This document shows, piece by piece, positions 36,464 to 45,646 of a stretch of 64,000 bases of DNA (the first letter of the stretch is position 1; each line of letters begins with the position of its first letter). This DNA is from JAAYDI01 sp052034005 (GTDB lineage: Bacteria; Planctomycetota; Planctomycetia; Pirellulales; Pirellulaceae): positions 135,433 to 199,432 of the forward strand of contig JBPOJB010000012.1 in assembly GCA_052034005.1 (NCBI GenBank), given 5' to 3'. Made by a program: the position numbers and the translations under genes. The notes beneath the pieces were generated by a model. It saw only the letters and a program-made list of their open reading frames with translations, was not told where the DNA came from and did no database searches.

Positions 36464-39426
36464 CCGCTGCCTGGCTAACGATCGCCATGTTGTCCGCGGC
36501 TGCCGCCGCGGGAGAAGAACAAGTGGTCTCGCCGCAACTGGATCCGGACGCCCACGCGCTGGTGTTCCTGTGCGACGACGAGCGGTTTGACGTGACGTTG
36601 CGCTGCCCGCACGTCCGGCTGGCCGGCGACGCCGGCGCATTCGGCGGCGACGAGCCCGGGCAGATTCGCCCCCTGGCGCAGCCCGACAGCGGATGGGAGT
36701 GCAGCTATGCGCCGGTGGAGCTGGCCGGCGGAACGACGCTGGAACGCGTGCTCTGCGCCCAGTGGTCCGCGGAGGAGCGCGTGCTGCGCAAGTGGCTGCG
36801 GCTGCGGATGACGGCGGGCGATGCGCCTGTGAACGTCGACGAGATCACGCTGGACACGTTTGCCGCTTCCCGGCTGACGCGCGAGTTCCGCCCCGGCCCG
36901 CCGCAAAGCTATCCGCTGTTTGTCCGCGGCCTGTTCGCCGGCATCGAGTTCCCGGTCGCCTCGACGCGCGTGGAAGACGGCCGCGCGATACTCGGCCATC
37001 GCCCGCGGTGCACGCTGGAGGCGGGCAAGTGGTACGAGAGCCGTCGCGCGGTGTTCGGACCGGCGCGAAACGGCCGCGAAGTGCTGGCGTTCCACGAGTA
37101 CATCGAACGGCATCGGCCGGCGCCCAAGGGTATGCACTTCAACTACAACTCGTGGTGGACCGCGCCGGTCCCGTTCAGCGAAGCGGACATCCTCGGGCTG
37201 ATGCGGGAGTTTGAAGAGCACCTGTACAAGCAGCACGGTGTGGCGTTCGATTCCTTCACGATCGATATGGGCTGGTCGGACCCGCACGGGGTGTGGGATA
37301 TCGATCGCCGGATGTTTCCTGACGAGTTCACGAAGATCCAGGCGGGCGCGGAGGCGATGGGTTCGCGGCTCGGCCTGTGGACGTCGCCCTCGTCCTGCTA
37401 TCCGCCGGCTGTGGATCCGCAGTGGGCGACCGAGCACGGCTACGAGCGTGCGATCAACCAGATGCTGAGCCTGGCGGGCGAGAAGTACCGGAACAAGTAC
37501 GGCGCGACGATCGCGGACTACGTCGGGCGCTTCAAGCTGGGGCAAGTCAAGCTGGACGGGCTCTACCTCGGCGGACCCGACTACATGGCCGGCCCGTTTC
37601 CCGCCGAGGCCACGGCGGCGGGCGCCGCGGAGGCGTTCGATCGGATGCGCGCCGCCGGCGCGGAAGTCTGGCTCGAGGCGACCTATAGCGCCTACGCCAG
37701 CCCCTGGTGGCTGGTCCACGTCAACTCGGTCATCGGCTGCTTCGGCGACGACTCGCCGCATGGCCGCGTGCCCTCCCCGGTGTATCGCGAGAGTTACACC
37801 ACGGCGCGCGATTATTACAATCTGCAGGGCGCGGACCGCCTGCCGTCGCCGATCCCGGCCCAGGAGATCCTCGGCATCATCCACCAGAGCGACGAGAGCT
37901 TCATGAACGATGCCGTCACGACGGTCCTGCGCGGGCATGCGTTCATCTCGCTCTACGTGAACCCCAAGTATATGAACGACCGGCGCTGGGCCATGCTGGC
38001 CCGGTTGATCGAGTGGTCGCGCGCCAACGCCCCGCTGCTGACCGCGCCCGGCACGCAGCCCTTGCGCCCCGCCACGTGGCTGCGCGAAGGGACGCCCTGG
38101 CTGACGCACGCCGCACCCATGCCGCGCGAACCGTACGGGTACGCGCATTGGAGCGCCGACCGCGGACTGGTGCTGCTGCGCAATCCGTGGGTCGAGCGGC
38201 AGTCGTACAGACTGACCCTTGACCCCGAGTTGCAGTGCCCGGTCTCTGCCGTGAGCCTGTACCCCGAGCCGCGCCTGTACGCCGAGGCATTGGGCGCGGG
38301 CGACGCCGTGGAGATCCCGCTGGCGCCCTATGAGACGCTCGTGCTGCTGTTCGCGGCAGGTCGGCCGCCGGCCGAGCTGCCACCTGCGGACGATGCGGTC
38401 GGTTCGCTGCTGGCCCACGCGGTGAAGCCGGCACAGCCGACCATGCGACGCGTGGTCTATGAACAACTCGATCAGCCGTTCGGAGTCGATTACACGTCGC
38501 TGGCGCCGCCGTCGGGCAAAGCCGTGGAAGTCCAGGCGGACTTCCTGTTGAACCGACCCGCCCGCGACGCGCGCCTGCGTGTGCTCGCGCTGCTGGAAGG
38601 CAAGTCGGTTCCCGATGCGCGCGGCGCGCTGACCGCCGACGGACGGGAAATCCCCGTGCGGCCCATCCGTTCCGATGCCGGATTCGTCGCGACCGGCGCG
38701 CAAGCGCCGGAATGCTGGCAATTCCTGGAAGGAACCCTCTCACCCGCCCTCTTCGGTGCGCCGGAGGAAGGTCGGCCGCCCCAGGTGGAAATCTCGATGC
38801 GATTGAACGTCCCGGATCTCGAGGCCGTCGCCTCGATTTGGGTCGTGGCGGATAACCCGGGCGAAGACACACTACCACCACTATCATCAGCAGCCGCATC
38901 GCGCGACCTGCCGTCGCCCGAATGGATCTGGCGCGACAGCGCCTGTATCTTGGCGCCCACGCCGCTCACCAGCCTGTCTGAGGAGACGCACCGGAAGGCC
39001 GAGATCGAGAAGATCGACGGCGTGTTCCTTGACGCGCTCGGGCCGGCCCAGTACCGTCAAGGTTGGGGCACGCTCCAGAAGAACCGCAGCGTGTGGGAGA
39101 CGGAGTTGGTGATCGGCGACATGCATTTTCGTCGCGGCCTCGGGACACACGCAGACAGCGAGATCGTCTATGACCTGGACGGCGCGTACCGCCGCTTCCA
39201 GGCGTGGGCCGGCCCGGACAGCGCGACGCGCGGCACGGTTGGTTTCCGGGTGGTTGTCGACGGCCAGACGCGATGGGAGTCCGGCATCATGACCCGCGGC
39301 GATGCCCCTCAGCAGGTCGATATCGACATCACGGGCGCCAGACAACTGCGTCTGCTGGTCGACGACGCGGGCGACGGCATCATCGGTGATCATGCCAACT
39401 GGGCTGAAGCCAGACTGCTACGATGA
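36460..39426 (+). CDS. Large secreted glycosidase, GH36/GH27-like core with C-terminal NPCBM domain
   Basis: A 988-residue protein with a signal peptide (residues 1-17). A beta-sandwich region precedes a barrel whose strands include FDSFTIDMGWSDPHGVWDID, resembling alpha-galactosidases of GH36/GH27, and FKLGQVKLDGLYLGG, where an Asp after Lys-x is the candidate nucleophile. Another beta domain follows, then a C-terminal NPCBM domain (about residues 850-988), recognised by GWGTLQKNRSVWETEL, HFRRGLGTHADSEIVYDLDG and the FRVVVDGQTRWESG strand. The likely role is alpha-galactosidase-like hydrolysis of exported substrates. The family call for the core is tentative. It overlaps the CBM9 gene. Confidence 0.75.
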   Translation: MTAAWLTIAMLSAAAAAGEEQVVSPQLDPDAHALVFLCDDERFDVTLRCPHVRLAGDAGAFGGDEPGQIRPLAQPDSGWECSYAPVELAGGTTLERVLCAQWSAEERVLRKWLRLRMTAGDAPVNVDEITLDTFAASRLTREFRPGPPQSYPLFVRGLFAGIEFPVASTRVEDGRAILGHRPRCTLEAGKWYESRRAVFGPARNGREVLAFHEYIERHRPAPKGMHFNYNSWWTAPVPFSEADILGLMREFEEHLYKQHGVAFDSFTIDMGWSDPHGVWDIDRRMFPDEFTKIQAGAEAMGSRLGLWTSPSSCYPPAVDPQWATEHGYERAINQMLSLAGEKYRNKYGATIADYVGRFKLGQVKLDGLYLGGPDYMAGPFPAEATAAGAAEAFDRMRAAGAEVWLEATYSAYASPWWLVHVNSVIGCFGDDSPHGRVPSPVYRESYTTARDYYNLQGADRLPSPIPAQEILGIIHQSDESFMNDAVTTVLRGHAFISLYVNPKYMNDRRWAMLARLIEWSRANAPLLTAPGTQPLRPATWLREGTPWLTHAAPMPREPYGYAHWSADRGLVLLRNPWVERQSYRLTLDPELQCPVSAVSLYPEPRLYAEALGAGDAVEIPLAPYETLVLLFAAGRPPAELPPADDAVGSLLAHAVKPAQPTMRRVVYEQLDQPFGVDYTSLAPPSGKAVEVQADFLLNRPARDARLRVLALLEGKSVPDARGALTADGREIPVRPIRSDAGFVATGAQAPECWQFLEGTLSPALFGAPEEGRPPQVEISMRLNVPDLEAVASIWVVADNPGEDTLPPLSSAAASRDLPSPEWIWRDSACILAPTPLTSLSEETHRKAEIEKIDGVFLDALGPAQYRQGWGTLQKNRSVWETELVIGDMHFRRGLGTHADSEIVYDLDGAYRRFQAWAGPDSATRGTVGFRVVVDGQTRWESGIMTRGDAPQQVDIDITGARQLRLLVDDAGDGIIGDHANWAEARLLR

Positions 39427-39571
39427 GAGTGGATTGCGCGAAGAGGCCTTCTATCACGACGCCAACCAGCAGGAGAGTGGATCCTGCGCTGCGCGTGCAC
39501 GCTGTGATCGGCGTGGCGTGACAGGTCTCCCAACAGGCGGGAGAACCGTCGAGACCGAAAGGAACTGAACC

Positions 39572-40945
39572 ATGAAGCCACATCGCCTTCGTCGTCGAAC
39601 CTGGTTGCAGGTGGCAGCCGCGTCGAGCGCGTCACTGCTGGTGCTGCGCGACAGCCGTTCCGCCCGCGGCTATCCGGCCAACGAGAAGCTGGGAGTGGCG
39701 TTGGTGGGGTTGTCGGGGCGCGGTGGCTGGTTCGTCGAGACCATCCCGCGGATCGGCGAACAGGTGGTTGCGCTGTGCGACGTGAACGAGCGGCGTGCGG
39801 CCGAGGCATTCAAGTTGTTCCCCCAGGTGCCGAAGTTCCAGGACTTCCGCCAGATGCTCGACCAGCAGGACGGGCGGATCGATGCGGTGGTCGTGGCCAC
39901 GCCCGATCACACGCATGCGGTGATCTCGGCGGCCGCGATCCGGGCGGGGAAGCATGTCTACTGCGAGAAGCCGCTGACTCATGACGTGGCCGAAGCGCGC
40001 GCGCTGCGCACGCTGGCGCGCGAACACCGTGTCGTGACCCAGATGGGTAACCAGGGCACGGCCACGGAAGCGTTCCGCCGCGCGGTCGAATGGATCCAGG
40101 CCGGCTCGCTCGGCGCAATCCGGGAGATCCACGTGTGGGACGGCGGCGACTCGGGGCCCCGCACGGCGCCGGTCGGTAGCGAGCCGGTGCCCGAGGGATT
40201 GGCGTGGGACCTGTGGCTCGGCCCGGCGGCCGACCGCCCCTTCCATCCGCAATGGTATCAATGGCACGGCTGGCGGGACTTCGCGACGGGCAACGTGGGC
40301 AACTGGGGGCCGCATAGCGCCAACTTGCCTTTCAAAGCGCTGCGGATCGACTCGCTATGGTACGCCGATCCGGCCACGCGGCCGCGGATTCGCCTGCATG
40401 TCGAGATGTCGGAGGTCGAACGGGTCGGATTCCCGCGCTGGGCGTCCGCCCGCTACGAGATCCCGGCGCGGGGCGACCTTCCGCCCATTGACTTCCACCA
40501 CTACTACGGAGCGCAGGAGGGCCGGCAGCGCGTGGAAGCGCACCTGGGCCGGCGACTGGATTGGGGCGATGCGGGCGAACGCCAGTGGAAGGAGCATGGC
40601 GGCTGCCTGGTCGTCGGGACCGAAGGGATGATCAAGTCGACCGAACACAACTCCTCGTACACGTTGCTGCCCGAGGACAAGTTCGCCGGCGCCGCGGGCC
40701 CGCCCCAGACGCTGCCCCGGTCCGGCAGCCACGAGCGGGAGTTCACGGCGGCCTGCAAAGGCGGACCGGCTACCATGTCGAACTTCGACTACGCCGCGCC
40801 GTTGATCGAATTCCTGCTGCTCGTGAACATCGCGACGCAGTGCGGCCAGATGCTGGAGTTCGACCCGCTGGCGTGCCAGATCACAAACCATCCGGAAGCC
40901 GACGCGCTGCTCCAACGCGAATATCGCCAAGGCTGGACATTGTAA
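39572..40945 (+). CDS. Tat-exported Gfo/Idh/MocA family oxidoreductase
   Basis: A 457-residue protein with a Tat signal (RRRTWLQVAAASSASLLVL). The cofactor motif is VALVGLSGRGG, followed by VVALCDVNERR, VVVATPDHTHAV and the family signature YCEKPLTHDVAEAR (Lys, the catalytic region). GNVGNWGPHSAN supplies a conserved His. The C-terminal domain is the usual alpha/beta dimerisation domain. Tat-exported members of this family are abundant in planctomycetes and are thought to oxidise sugars or polyols outside the cytoplasm. GAAAGGAACTG ribosome site before ATG 39572. Confidence 0.87.
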   Translation: MKPHRLRRRTWLQVAAASSASLLVLRDSRSARGYPANEKLGVALVGLSGRGGWFVETIPRIGEQVVALCDVNERRAAEAFKLFPQVPKFQDFRQMLDQQDGRIDAVVVATPDHTHAVISAAAIRAGKHVYCEKPLTHDVAEARALRTLAREHRVVTQMGNQGTATEAFRRAVEWIQAGSLGAIREIHVWDGGDSGPRTAPVGSEPVPEGLAWDLWLGPAADRPFHPQWYQWHGWRDFATGNVGNWGPHSANLPFKALRIDSLWYADPATRPRIRLHVEMSEVERVGFPRWASARYEIPARGDLPPIDFHHYYGAQEGRQRVEAHLGRRLDWGDAGERQWKEHGGCLVVGTEGMIKSTEHNSSYTLLPEDKFAGAAGPPQTLPRSGSHEREFTAACKGGPATMSNFDYAAPLIEFLLLVNIATQCGQMLEFDPLACQITNHPEADALLQREYRQGWTL

Positions 40946-40957
40946 TCGTGGTCCAAG

Positions 40958-41022
40958 GACTGATGGACCTGGTTGATGGACTGATGGACTGACTGACCCA
41001 CTGACCCACTGACCCACTGACC
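40958..41022 (+). repeat. Low-complexity tandem repeats between two genes
   Basis: The first part has several GGACTGAT/GATGGACT-type units (about 40958-40991). It is followed by nearly four copies of the 8-base unit ACTGACCC at 40992-41022. The region lies between the Gfo/Idh gene and the ThuA gene. A short repeat of this type would be prone to slippage and may vary between strains. No function evident. Confidence 0.7.
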
Positions 41023-41082
41023 GACCGGCGACTTCGCGGCTGTCGGCGAACGGTTCGACACGAACGGGAAAGGAGCGTTTCC

Positions 41083-42693
41083 ATGAGAGTGCGGCACGTC
41101 TGTCTGGCCCTGTTGGCCGGCCTGCTTGCGAGTCTGTTGTCCGTGCCGGCCGGGGCTCAGGTCCCACCGCACGAGGCCCAGAAGATCCGCCGGGCCGCAT
41201 CGCAGGTCGCGCCGCGCGTCGCGCCCCAGGCACCTCGCACCGTGCTGATCTGGAACACACCGCCCTCGCTCATGGACAAGGATCCGCACAAAGGATACTG
41301 CATCCCGTACGGGGAAGAGGCGCTGCGCGCGTTGGGCGAGATCAGCGGCGCCTTCCGGCCGGTCGTGAGCGACGACATCGTCATGTACACGCCCGAGCAT
41401 CTTCGGCAGTTCGATGCGATCGTATTGAACAACGCATCGGGCCGGTGGATTACACCCACCGCCGCCGACCTGGAGAAAGAGGCGCTCCGGAAATATGGCA
41501 CCGATGCCGCGGCGGTCGAAGCAGTGCTCCGCGAGACCCTGCTGGACTTCGTCCGCAGCGGCCACGGCATTGTCGGCCTGCACTATGCCATCGCCGCCAA
41601 CGCGCACTGGCCCGAGTTCACGGAGCTGTTCGGCGCGAAGTACACGGGGCACCCGTGGAACGAGGAAGTCGGCGTGATGGTGGAAGAGCCCGACCATCCG
41701 CTGGTGGCGGCCTTCGGCGGCCAGGATTTCCGGTTGACCGACGAGATCTACGAATTCGGCCCCCCCTACGACCGTGCGAAGCTGCGCGTCCTGATGTCGC
41801 TCGACCCGTCCCAGACCAACATGGGCGTGCAGTGGATCAAACGGAAGGACAACGATTTCGCGCTCACCTGGGTCAAATCTTACGGCCAGGGTCGGGTCTT
41901 CAACACGTCGTTCGGCCACGTGGCCAGCCTCTACTCCCATCCGCAGATGCTCCAGTTCTTCCTGGATGCGATCCAATTCGCGACCGGCGATTTGGAGGCC
42001 CCCACCGCGCCGCGCGCCAGCCGCCCGGTGCGTGAGGTGCCGGGCTCGCAACCCGCGCCGGAGCAAGGGCCGCGATTCATGGCCCTCTTCGATGGCGAGA
42101 CGCTCAATGGCTGGCAGGGTGATCGCTCGATCTGGTCGGTCCGTGACGGCGCGATCACCGGCCAGACCACGGCCGACACGCGACTCACCGAGAACAACTT
42201 CCTGGTCTGGAAGGACGAAGTGCAGGACTTCGAATTGCGGCTGAAGTTCCGGTTGGAGAACGGCAACTCTGGGATCTACTACCGCGTGCGCAAGCGCCCG
42301 GCGGATGACTCGACGGGTGACCCGCTGCTGGGCACGCAAGCGGACCTGGACGCCACCGGCCGCTGGACGGGCGTGATCATGGAATACCTGCTCCGTGGCG
42401 TGTTGGCCGAGCGCGGGCAGAAGGTCGTGATCGACGAGGCCGGTCGGAGGCAGGTCACCGGCTCCGTCGGGGATCCGGCCCAGTTGCTGCAGGTCGTCAA
42501 ACCGGGCCAGTGGAACAGCTATACGGTCATCGCCGAGAAAGGGCACGTGGTGCTGAAAATCAACGACGTGACCATGTGCGAACTGGACGACCGGGATCCG
42601 AAACGATTGACCCGCGGTTGGCTTGCCCTACAGGTGCACGTCGGCGACCCGATGCTGGTCCAGTTCAAAGACATCTATCTGCGCAGGCTGTGA
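41083..42693 (+). CDS. ThuA-like plus 3-keto-disaccharide hydrolase (DUF1080) fusion protein
   Basis: A 536-residue protein with a signal peptide (residues 1-25). The ThuA-like glutamine-amidotransferase-fold domain spans about 50-300: DAIVLNNASGRWI, LLDFVRSGHGIVGLHYAIAA, EVGVMVEEPDHPLVAAFG, FALTWVKSYGQGRVFNTSFGH. The C-terminal DUF1080 (3-keto-disaccharide hydrolase type) beta-sandwich spans about 325-536, with FMALFDGETLNGWQG, NSGIYYRVRK, and GQWNSYTVIAEKGHVVLKIN. Both domains are associated with keto-sugar turnover in planctomycetes. Ribosome site AAAGGAG before ATG 41083. It is downstream of an oxidoreductase that could generate the keto-sugar substrate. Confidence 0.85.
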   Translation: MRVRHVCLALLAGLLASLLSVPAGAQVPPHEAQKIRRAASQVAPRVAPQAPRTVLIWNTPPSLMDKDPHKGYCIPYGEEALRALGEISGAFRPVVSDDIVMYTPEHLRQFDAIVLNNASGRWITPTAADLEKEALRKYGTDAAAVEAVLRETLLDFVRSGHGIVGLHYAIAANAHWPEFTELFGAKYTGHPWNEEVGVMVEEPDHPLVAAFGGQDFRLTDEIYEFGPPYDRAKLRVLMSLDPSQTNMGVQWIKRKDNDFALTWVKSYGQGRVFNTSFGHVASLYSHPQMLQFFLDAIQFATGDLEAPTAPRASRPVREVPGSQPAPEQGPRFMALFDGETLNGWQGDRSIWSVRDGAITGQTTADTRLTENNFLVWKDEVQDFELRLKFRLENGNSGIYYRVRKRPADDSTGDPLLGTQADLDATGRWTGVIMEYLLRGVLAERGQKVVIDEAGRRQVTGSVGDPAQLLQVVKPGQWNSYTVIAEKGHVVLKINDVTMCELDDRDPKRLTRGWLALQVHVGDPMLVQFKDIYLRRL

Positions 42694-42713
42694 CCGCGTC
42701 GGGCGCGCGTGCC

Positions 42714-43358
42714 TCACGACGCCCGGTGGTCCAAAATGGTCTCTGCGGCGATCCGCACCGCCGTCTTCACCACCCGGCCGCAGATTTCGCTCGGGCCGGG
42801 CCGGGCGGCCAGGAATTCCGCGCGCTCGGCCGGGTCGGCCAGGTTATAGCGCTTCCCGAAATGCTCTTCCAGCAGATCGCCACACTGGGTGCTGCCCAAC
42901 TCCTGCTCGAAACGCGCACAGAAGGCCCGCGCAGGGACCAGGCACGCCTGCCATGTCGCCATGTCCCCCGCCTGATCGGAACCGAACATCAGTCCGACGG
43001 CCAGGAGCGATCCGATGACGGCCCCGCACGTCTCGCCGCGTTCGGCGATGCCGGGCAACGGCGTGAGCGCCCGGAAGATCCCTTCGCCCGGCAGGCCGAA
43101 CCCTTGGCGCAGCGTCAGAAACGTGGCCTGAGCACAGTGATGGCACCGCCCCATGTTGATGTCCGCTTGAGCATCCAGGAACTCCAGCAGGTCCGGCCGG
43201 GGCAGGCTGTCGGCCAGCACCGGCGGCGGCGTGGCGGGAGGACCACCGCCCGTGGTCGAGGGGCTGGGCGCTTCCGCAGCATCCTGCGCACAGGATGCGA
43301 GTGCCATGGCCGCCGCGCACCCACCGGCCGCGACAACGAAGTCCCGACGACTGATCAT
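42714..43358 (-). CDS. C_GCAxxG_C_C family protein, Tat-exported
   Basis: A 214-residue protein with a Tat signal (ISRRDFVVAAGGCAAAMALASC; the final Cys could be lipidated). The core contains the paired-cysteine family features CHHCAQATFLTL and ETCGAVIGSLLAVGL, followed by later Cys residues (QACLV, CARFEQEL, TQCGDLL). Members are thought to bind metal or undergo thiol redox reactions; substrate unknown. ATG 43358 is chosen because AGGAG lies about 10 bases upstream. It ends 20 bases from the convergent ThuA gene. Confidence 0.75.
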   Translation of the reverse strand: MISRRDFVVAAGGCAAAMALASCAQDAAEAPSPSTTGGGPPATPPPVLADSLPRPDLLEFLDAQADINMGRCHHCAQATFLTLRQGFGLPGEGIFRALTPLPGIAERGETCGAVIGSLLAVGLMFGSDQAGDMATWQACLVPARAFCARFEQELGSTQCGDLLEEHFGKRYNLADPAERAEFLAARPGPSEICGRVVKTAVRIAAETILDHRAS

Positions 43359-43665
43359 GACCTCACTTCTCCTATGGCCGGGCCGTCCGCACGCAATATC
43401 AATATGCCGGCTCTGAGGATCGCACATGGATGTCGCTCGCGTTTTTCGTGCTGCGCCACTGCGGCTCATGATGGCCGACGCGGGGGGTGCCCAAGACAGC
43501 AGCCGAGGTGCACGGCTTGCACTCGGACACTCGGTTCGGCCATGATGATACCACTATTGCGATCCTCTGCTTCCGGGCGTTTCACGCAGAAGCCTGTTCA
43601 CAACCGGACGCGCAGCCGTATGTTCTTTCGGAAACTGATTTGCTCCCTGGGAGCTGTTGGACCTC
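43359..43665. other. Divergent intergenic region, no gene seen
   Basis: A 307-base gap between the minus-strand C_GCAxxG_C_C gene and the plus-strand membrane protein gene. Neither an RNA structure nor a convincing promoter pair was recognised. A short plus-strand open frame at 43487-43669 is not supported. Confidence 0.4.
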
Positions 43666-44259
43666 ATGATTCCGCCAAGCGATGAAAACCCGTTCCGTGA
43701 CAATCCGTATGCTTCGCCAGCGTCGCCCAGCGGCGGCACTCCATTTTCAGTGCCTCCCGCGCCGCCGTCCCAGACGGGCATGGTTCGCCACGTGCCGTTG
43801 ATCGGCATCCTCATGATAATCCAGGGCGGGTTGGAAGTGTGCATGGCGCTGGTGCTGATCGGGATGGGGGCGTTCTGGCCGGCCATGATGGCCCTTGGCG
43901 AGGCTCAGGGCGATAAATGGGCCCCCCCAAGGCAGGAGGCTCCACCGGAGATGTTCTGGTTGATGGGCGCGATGTACGGCCTGTTTGGCGCTGTGGTGCT
44001 CGGCGCGGCGGTCCTGCACATTGTGGCCGGGATCCGCAACTACAAGTTCCGTTCGCGAGTGCTCGGCATCATCGCCCTGGTCGTCGGCATGGCCGCGACG
44101 CTGTTGTGTTGCTACTGCGCGCCCAGCGCGATCGCACTGGGCGTTTACGGGCTGATCTGTCTGACGAACCCCGAGGTGGTCCGGGCGTTCGAGCTGGCTA
44201 GACGCTCCAAGGATCCCGCTCCGGACGGGATTTCAAGCCGTTCGCTTCCCGGTCATTGA
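43666..44259 (+). CDS. Small membrane protein with disordered proline-rich N-terminus
   Basis: A 197-residue protein. The first 40 residues are Pro- and Ser-rich and begin MIPPSDENPFRDNPYASP, a pattern often seen in planctomycete membrane proteins. Four hydrophobic segments follow (LIGILMIIQGGLEVCMALVLI, MFWLMGAMYGLFGAVVLGAA, GIIALVVGMAATLLCCYCAP and a shorter last one). No conserved catalytic motif is visible. Function unknown. I prefer ATG 43666 to the TTG at 43657. Its end overlaps the convergent Gfo/Idh gene by about 60 bases. Confidence 0.65.
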   Translation: MIPPSDENPFRDNPYASPASPSGGTPFSVPPAPPSQTGMVRHVPLIGILMIIQGGLEVCMALVLIGMGAFWPAMMALGEAQGDKWAPPRQEAPPEMFWLMGAMYGLFGAVVLGAAVLHIVAGIRNYKFRSRVLGIIALVVGMAATLLCCYCAPSAIALGVYGLICLTNPEVVRAFELARRSKDPAPDGISSRSLPGH

Positions 44260-45505
44260 CGAACGTCTCCGTCTTGGGATCCAGCTTGAGGGTGCGGCCG
44301 AGGATCCAGGAGATGGCCGCCGCATGGCAAGCCACGTGGGAGTGCCGCATCACGGACGAATTGCAGACCGGTGGCTTGCGGCTCTTGACGCAGTCGAAGA
44401 AGTTCCGCGCGTGGGCCGAGACATCCAGGCCCTTGACGCGCTTGACCGAGTCGGGGACCGCCGCCGACAGCGACTCCGGCTTGATCAACATCTCGCCCTC
44501 GTCGCCCGTCTCCACGGACCCTTCGTCGCCGACAAACCGCACCGGGCAGGTGCCCAGCCGTGTGACGTAGTGCGGGTCGCGATTGCCGAACGGCTCCTTC
44601 AGGAAATCGAAGATCAGCTGCACGCCGTTGGCGTATCGGCACGTGATCTTCGTCTCCGACGGCTCGTATTCGACCGGCATCGTATCGTCCGCCTGGTTCG
44701 CCCACTGGCACAGGTCGAGCGTATGCGCGCCCCAGTCGAGCAGTTGGGCGCCGGAGTCGAAGTCCCAGTAGCCGCGCCAATCGCCCCGCACATATCCCGC
44801 GTTGTACTGTCGCCAGGGCGCGATGCCCAGCCACAGGTTCCAATCGCACACTTCGGGATCGGGTGTCGGCTCGGCGGGCAGCCATTCCGTCCGGATCCGC
44901 GGCGTGTAGATGCTCGCATACAGCGTGTGGAGCCGGCCCAGCTTCCCCGTGTGAGCCAACTCGACGGCGTGTTGGAAATTCGGCACGCTCCGGCGCTGCG
45001 TGCCCGCCTGGAAGACGCGGCCGGTACGCCGGATCGTCTCGTCCAGACGCTGGCACAAGTCGATGGTCAAGCCGCACGGCTTCTCACTGTAGACATCCTT
45101 GCCCGCCTCGGCCGCCATCATCGAAGCCGGCGCATGCCAGCGATCGCCGGTGGCAATCAGCACGGCATCAATGTCCTGGCGGGCGAGCAGCTCCCGGAAG
45201 TCGCGGTAGACCCGGCAGCCCTCGTCGCCATAGTGCGTATCGACCAGCTGCTTGCCCTCCGCCCGACGACTCGCTTGCACGTCCGCAATGGCGACACACC
45301 GCACATCCTCCAGGCCCAGGATCGCACCCAAGTCATACCTGCAGCGCGGCCCGATCCCGATGACCCCCAACACGATCGTCTCGCTGGGCGCTGCGCCGGC
45401 ACCCTGGCCCAAGACCCGCGCGGGCACGATGGTCGGCACGGCGAACACGGCGCTGGCCAACGCCGATTGACGCAGAAAATCACGGCGCGTTGTTTTGTCA
45501 TTCAT
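44198..45505 (-). CDS. Tat-exported Gfo/Idh/MocA family oxidoreductase, second copy
   Basis: A 435-residue protein with a Tat signal (TTRRDFLRQSALASAVFAVP). The cofactor region is GVIGIGPRCRYDLG, where the usual GxGxxG is loosened. Further motifs are CVAIADVQASRR, VYSEKPCGLTIDLC (family Lys) and YWDFDSGAQLLDWGAHTLDLC, which contains the conserved catalytic His. It is not a close copy of the gene at 39572. The next gene upstream, 141 bases away, encodes a DUF362 protein that also carries a Tat signal. Substrate unknown. Confidence 0.85.
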   Translation of the reverse strand: MNDKTTRRDFLRQSALASAVFAVPTIVPARVLGQGAGAAPSETIVLGVIGIGPRCRYDLGAILGLEDVRCVAIADVQASRRAEGKQLVDTHYGDEGCRVYRDFRELLARQDIDAVLIATGDRWHAPASMMAAEAGKDVYSEKPCGLTIDLCQRLDETIRRTGRVFQAGTQRRSVPNFQHAVELAHTGKLGRLHTLYASIYTPRIRTEWLPAEPTPDPEVCDWNLWLGIAPWRQYNAGYVRGDWRGYWDFDSGAQLLDWGAHTLDLCQWANQADDTMPVEYEPSETKITCRYANGVQLIFDFLKEPFGNRDPHYVTRLGTCPVRFVGDEGSVETGDEGEMLIKPESLSAAVPDSVKRVKGLDVSAHARNFFDCVKSRKPPVCNSSVMRHSHVACHAAAISWILGRTLKLDPKTETFVNDREANGLKSRPERDPWSV

Positions 45506-45646
45506 GGTCACACCTGCGAGGAGGGATACAATGTGTGGAGTCGAGGCACGTCGCCAAACGTCCTGTTGATTATCGCCCACGGGCCATGCGAATGCCAGCC
45601 GGGCTCGCACAACCCTTCGTTGCTCTGGCTCCGCCTCGGGCACCGG

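Noticed and set aside
36475..38721. 748-codon open frame on the minus strand
   Set aside because: It is antisense to the NPCBM glycosidase, whose motifs are clear.
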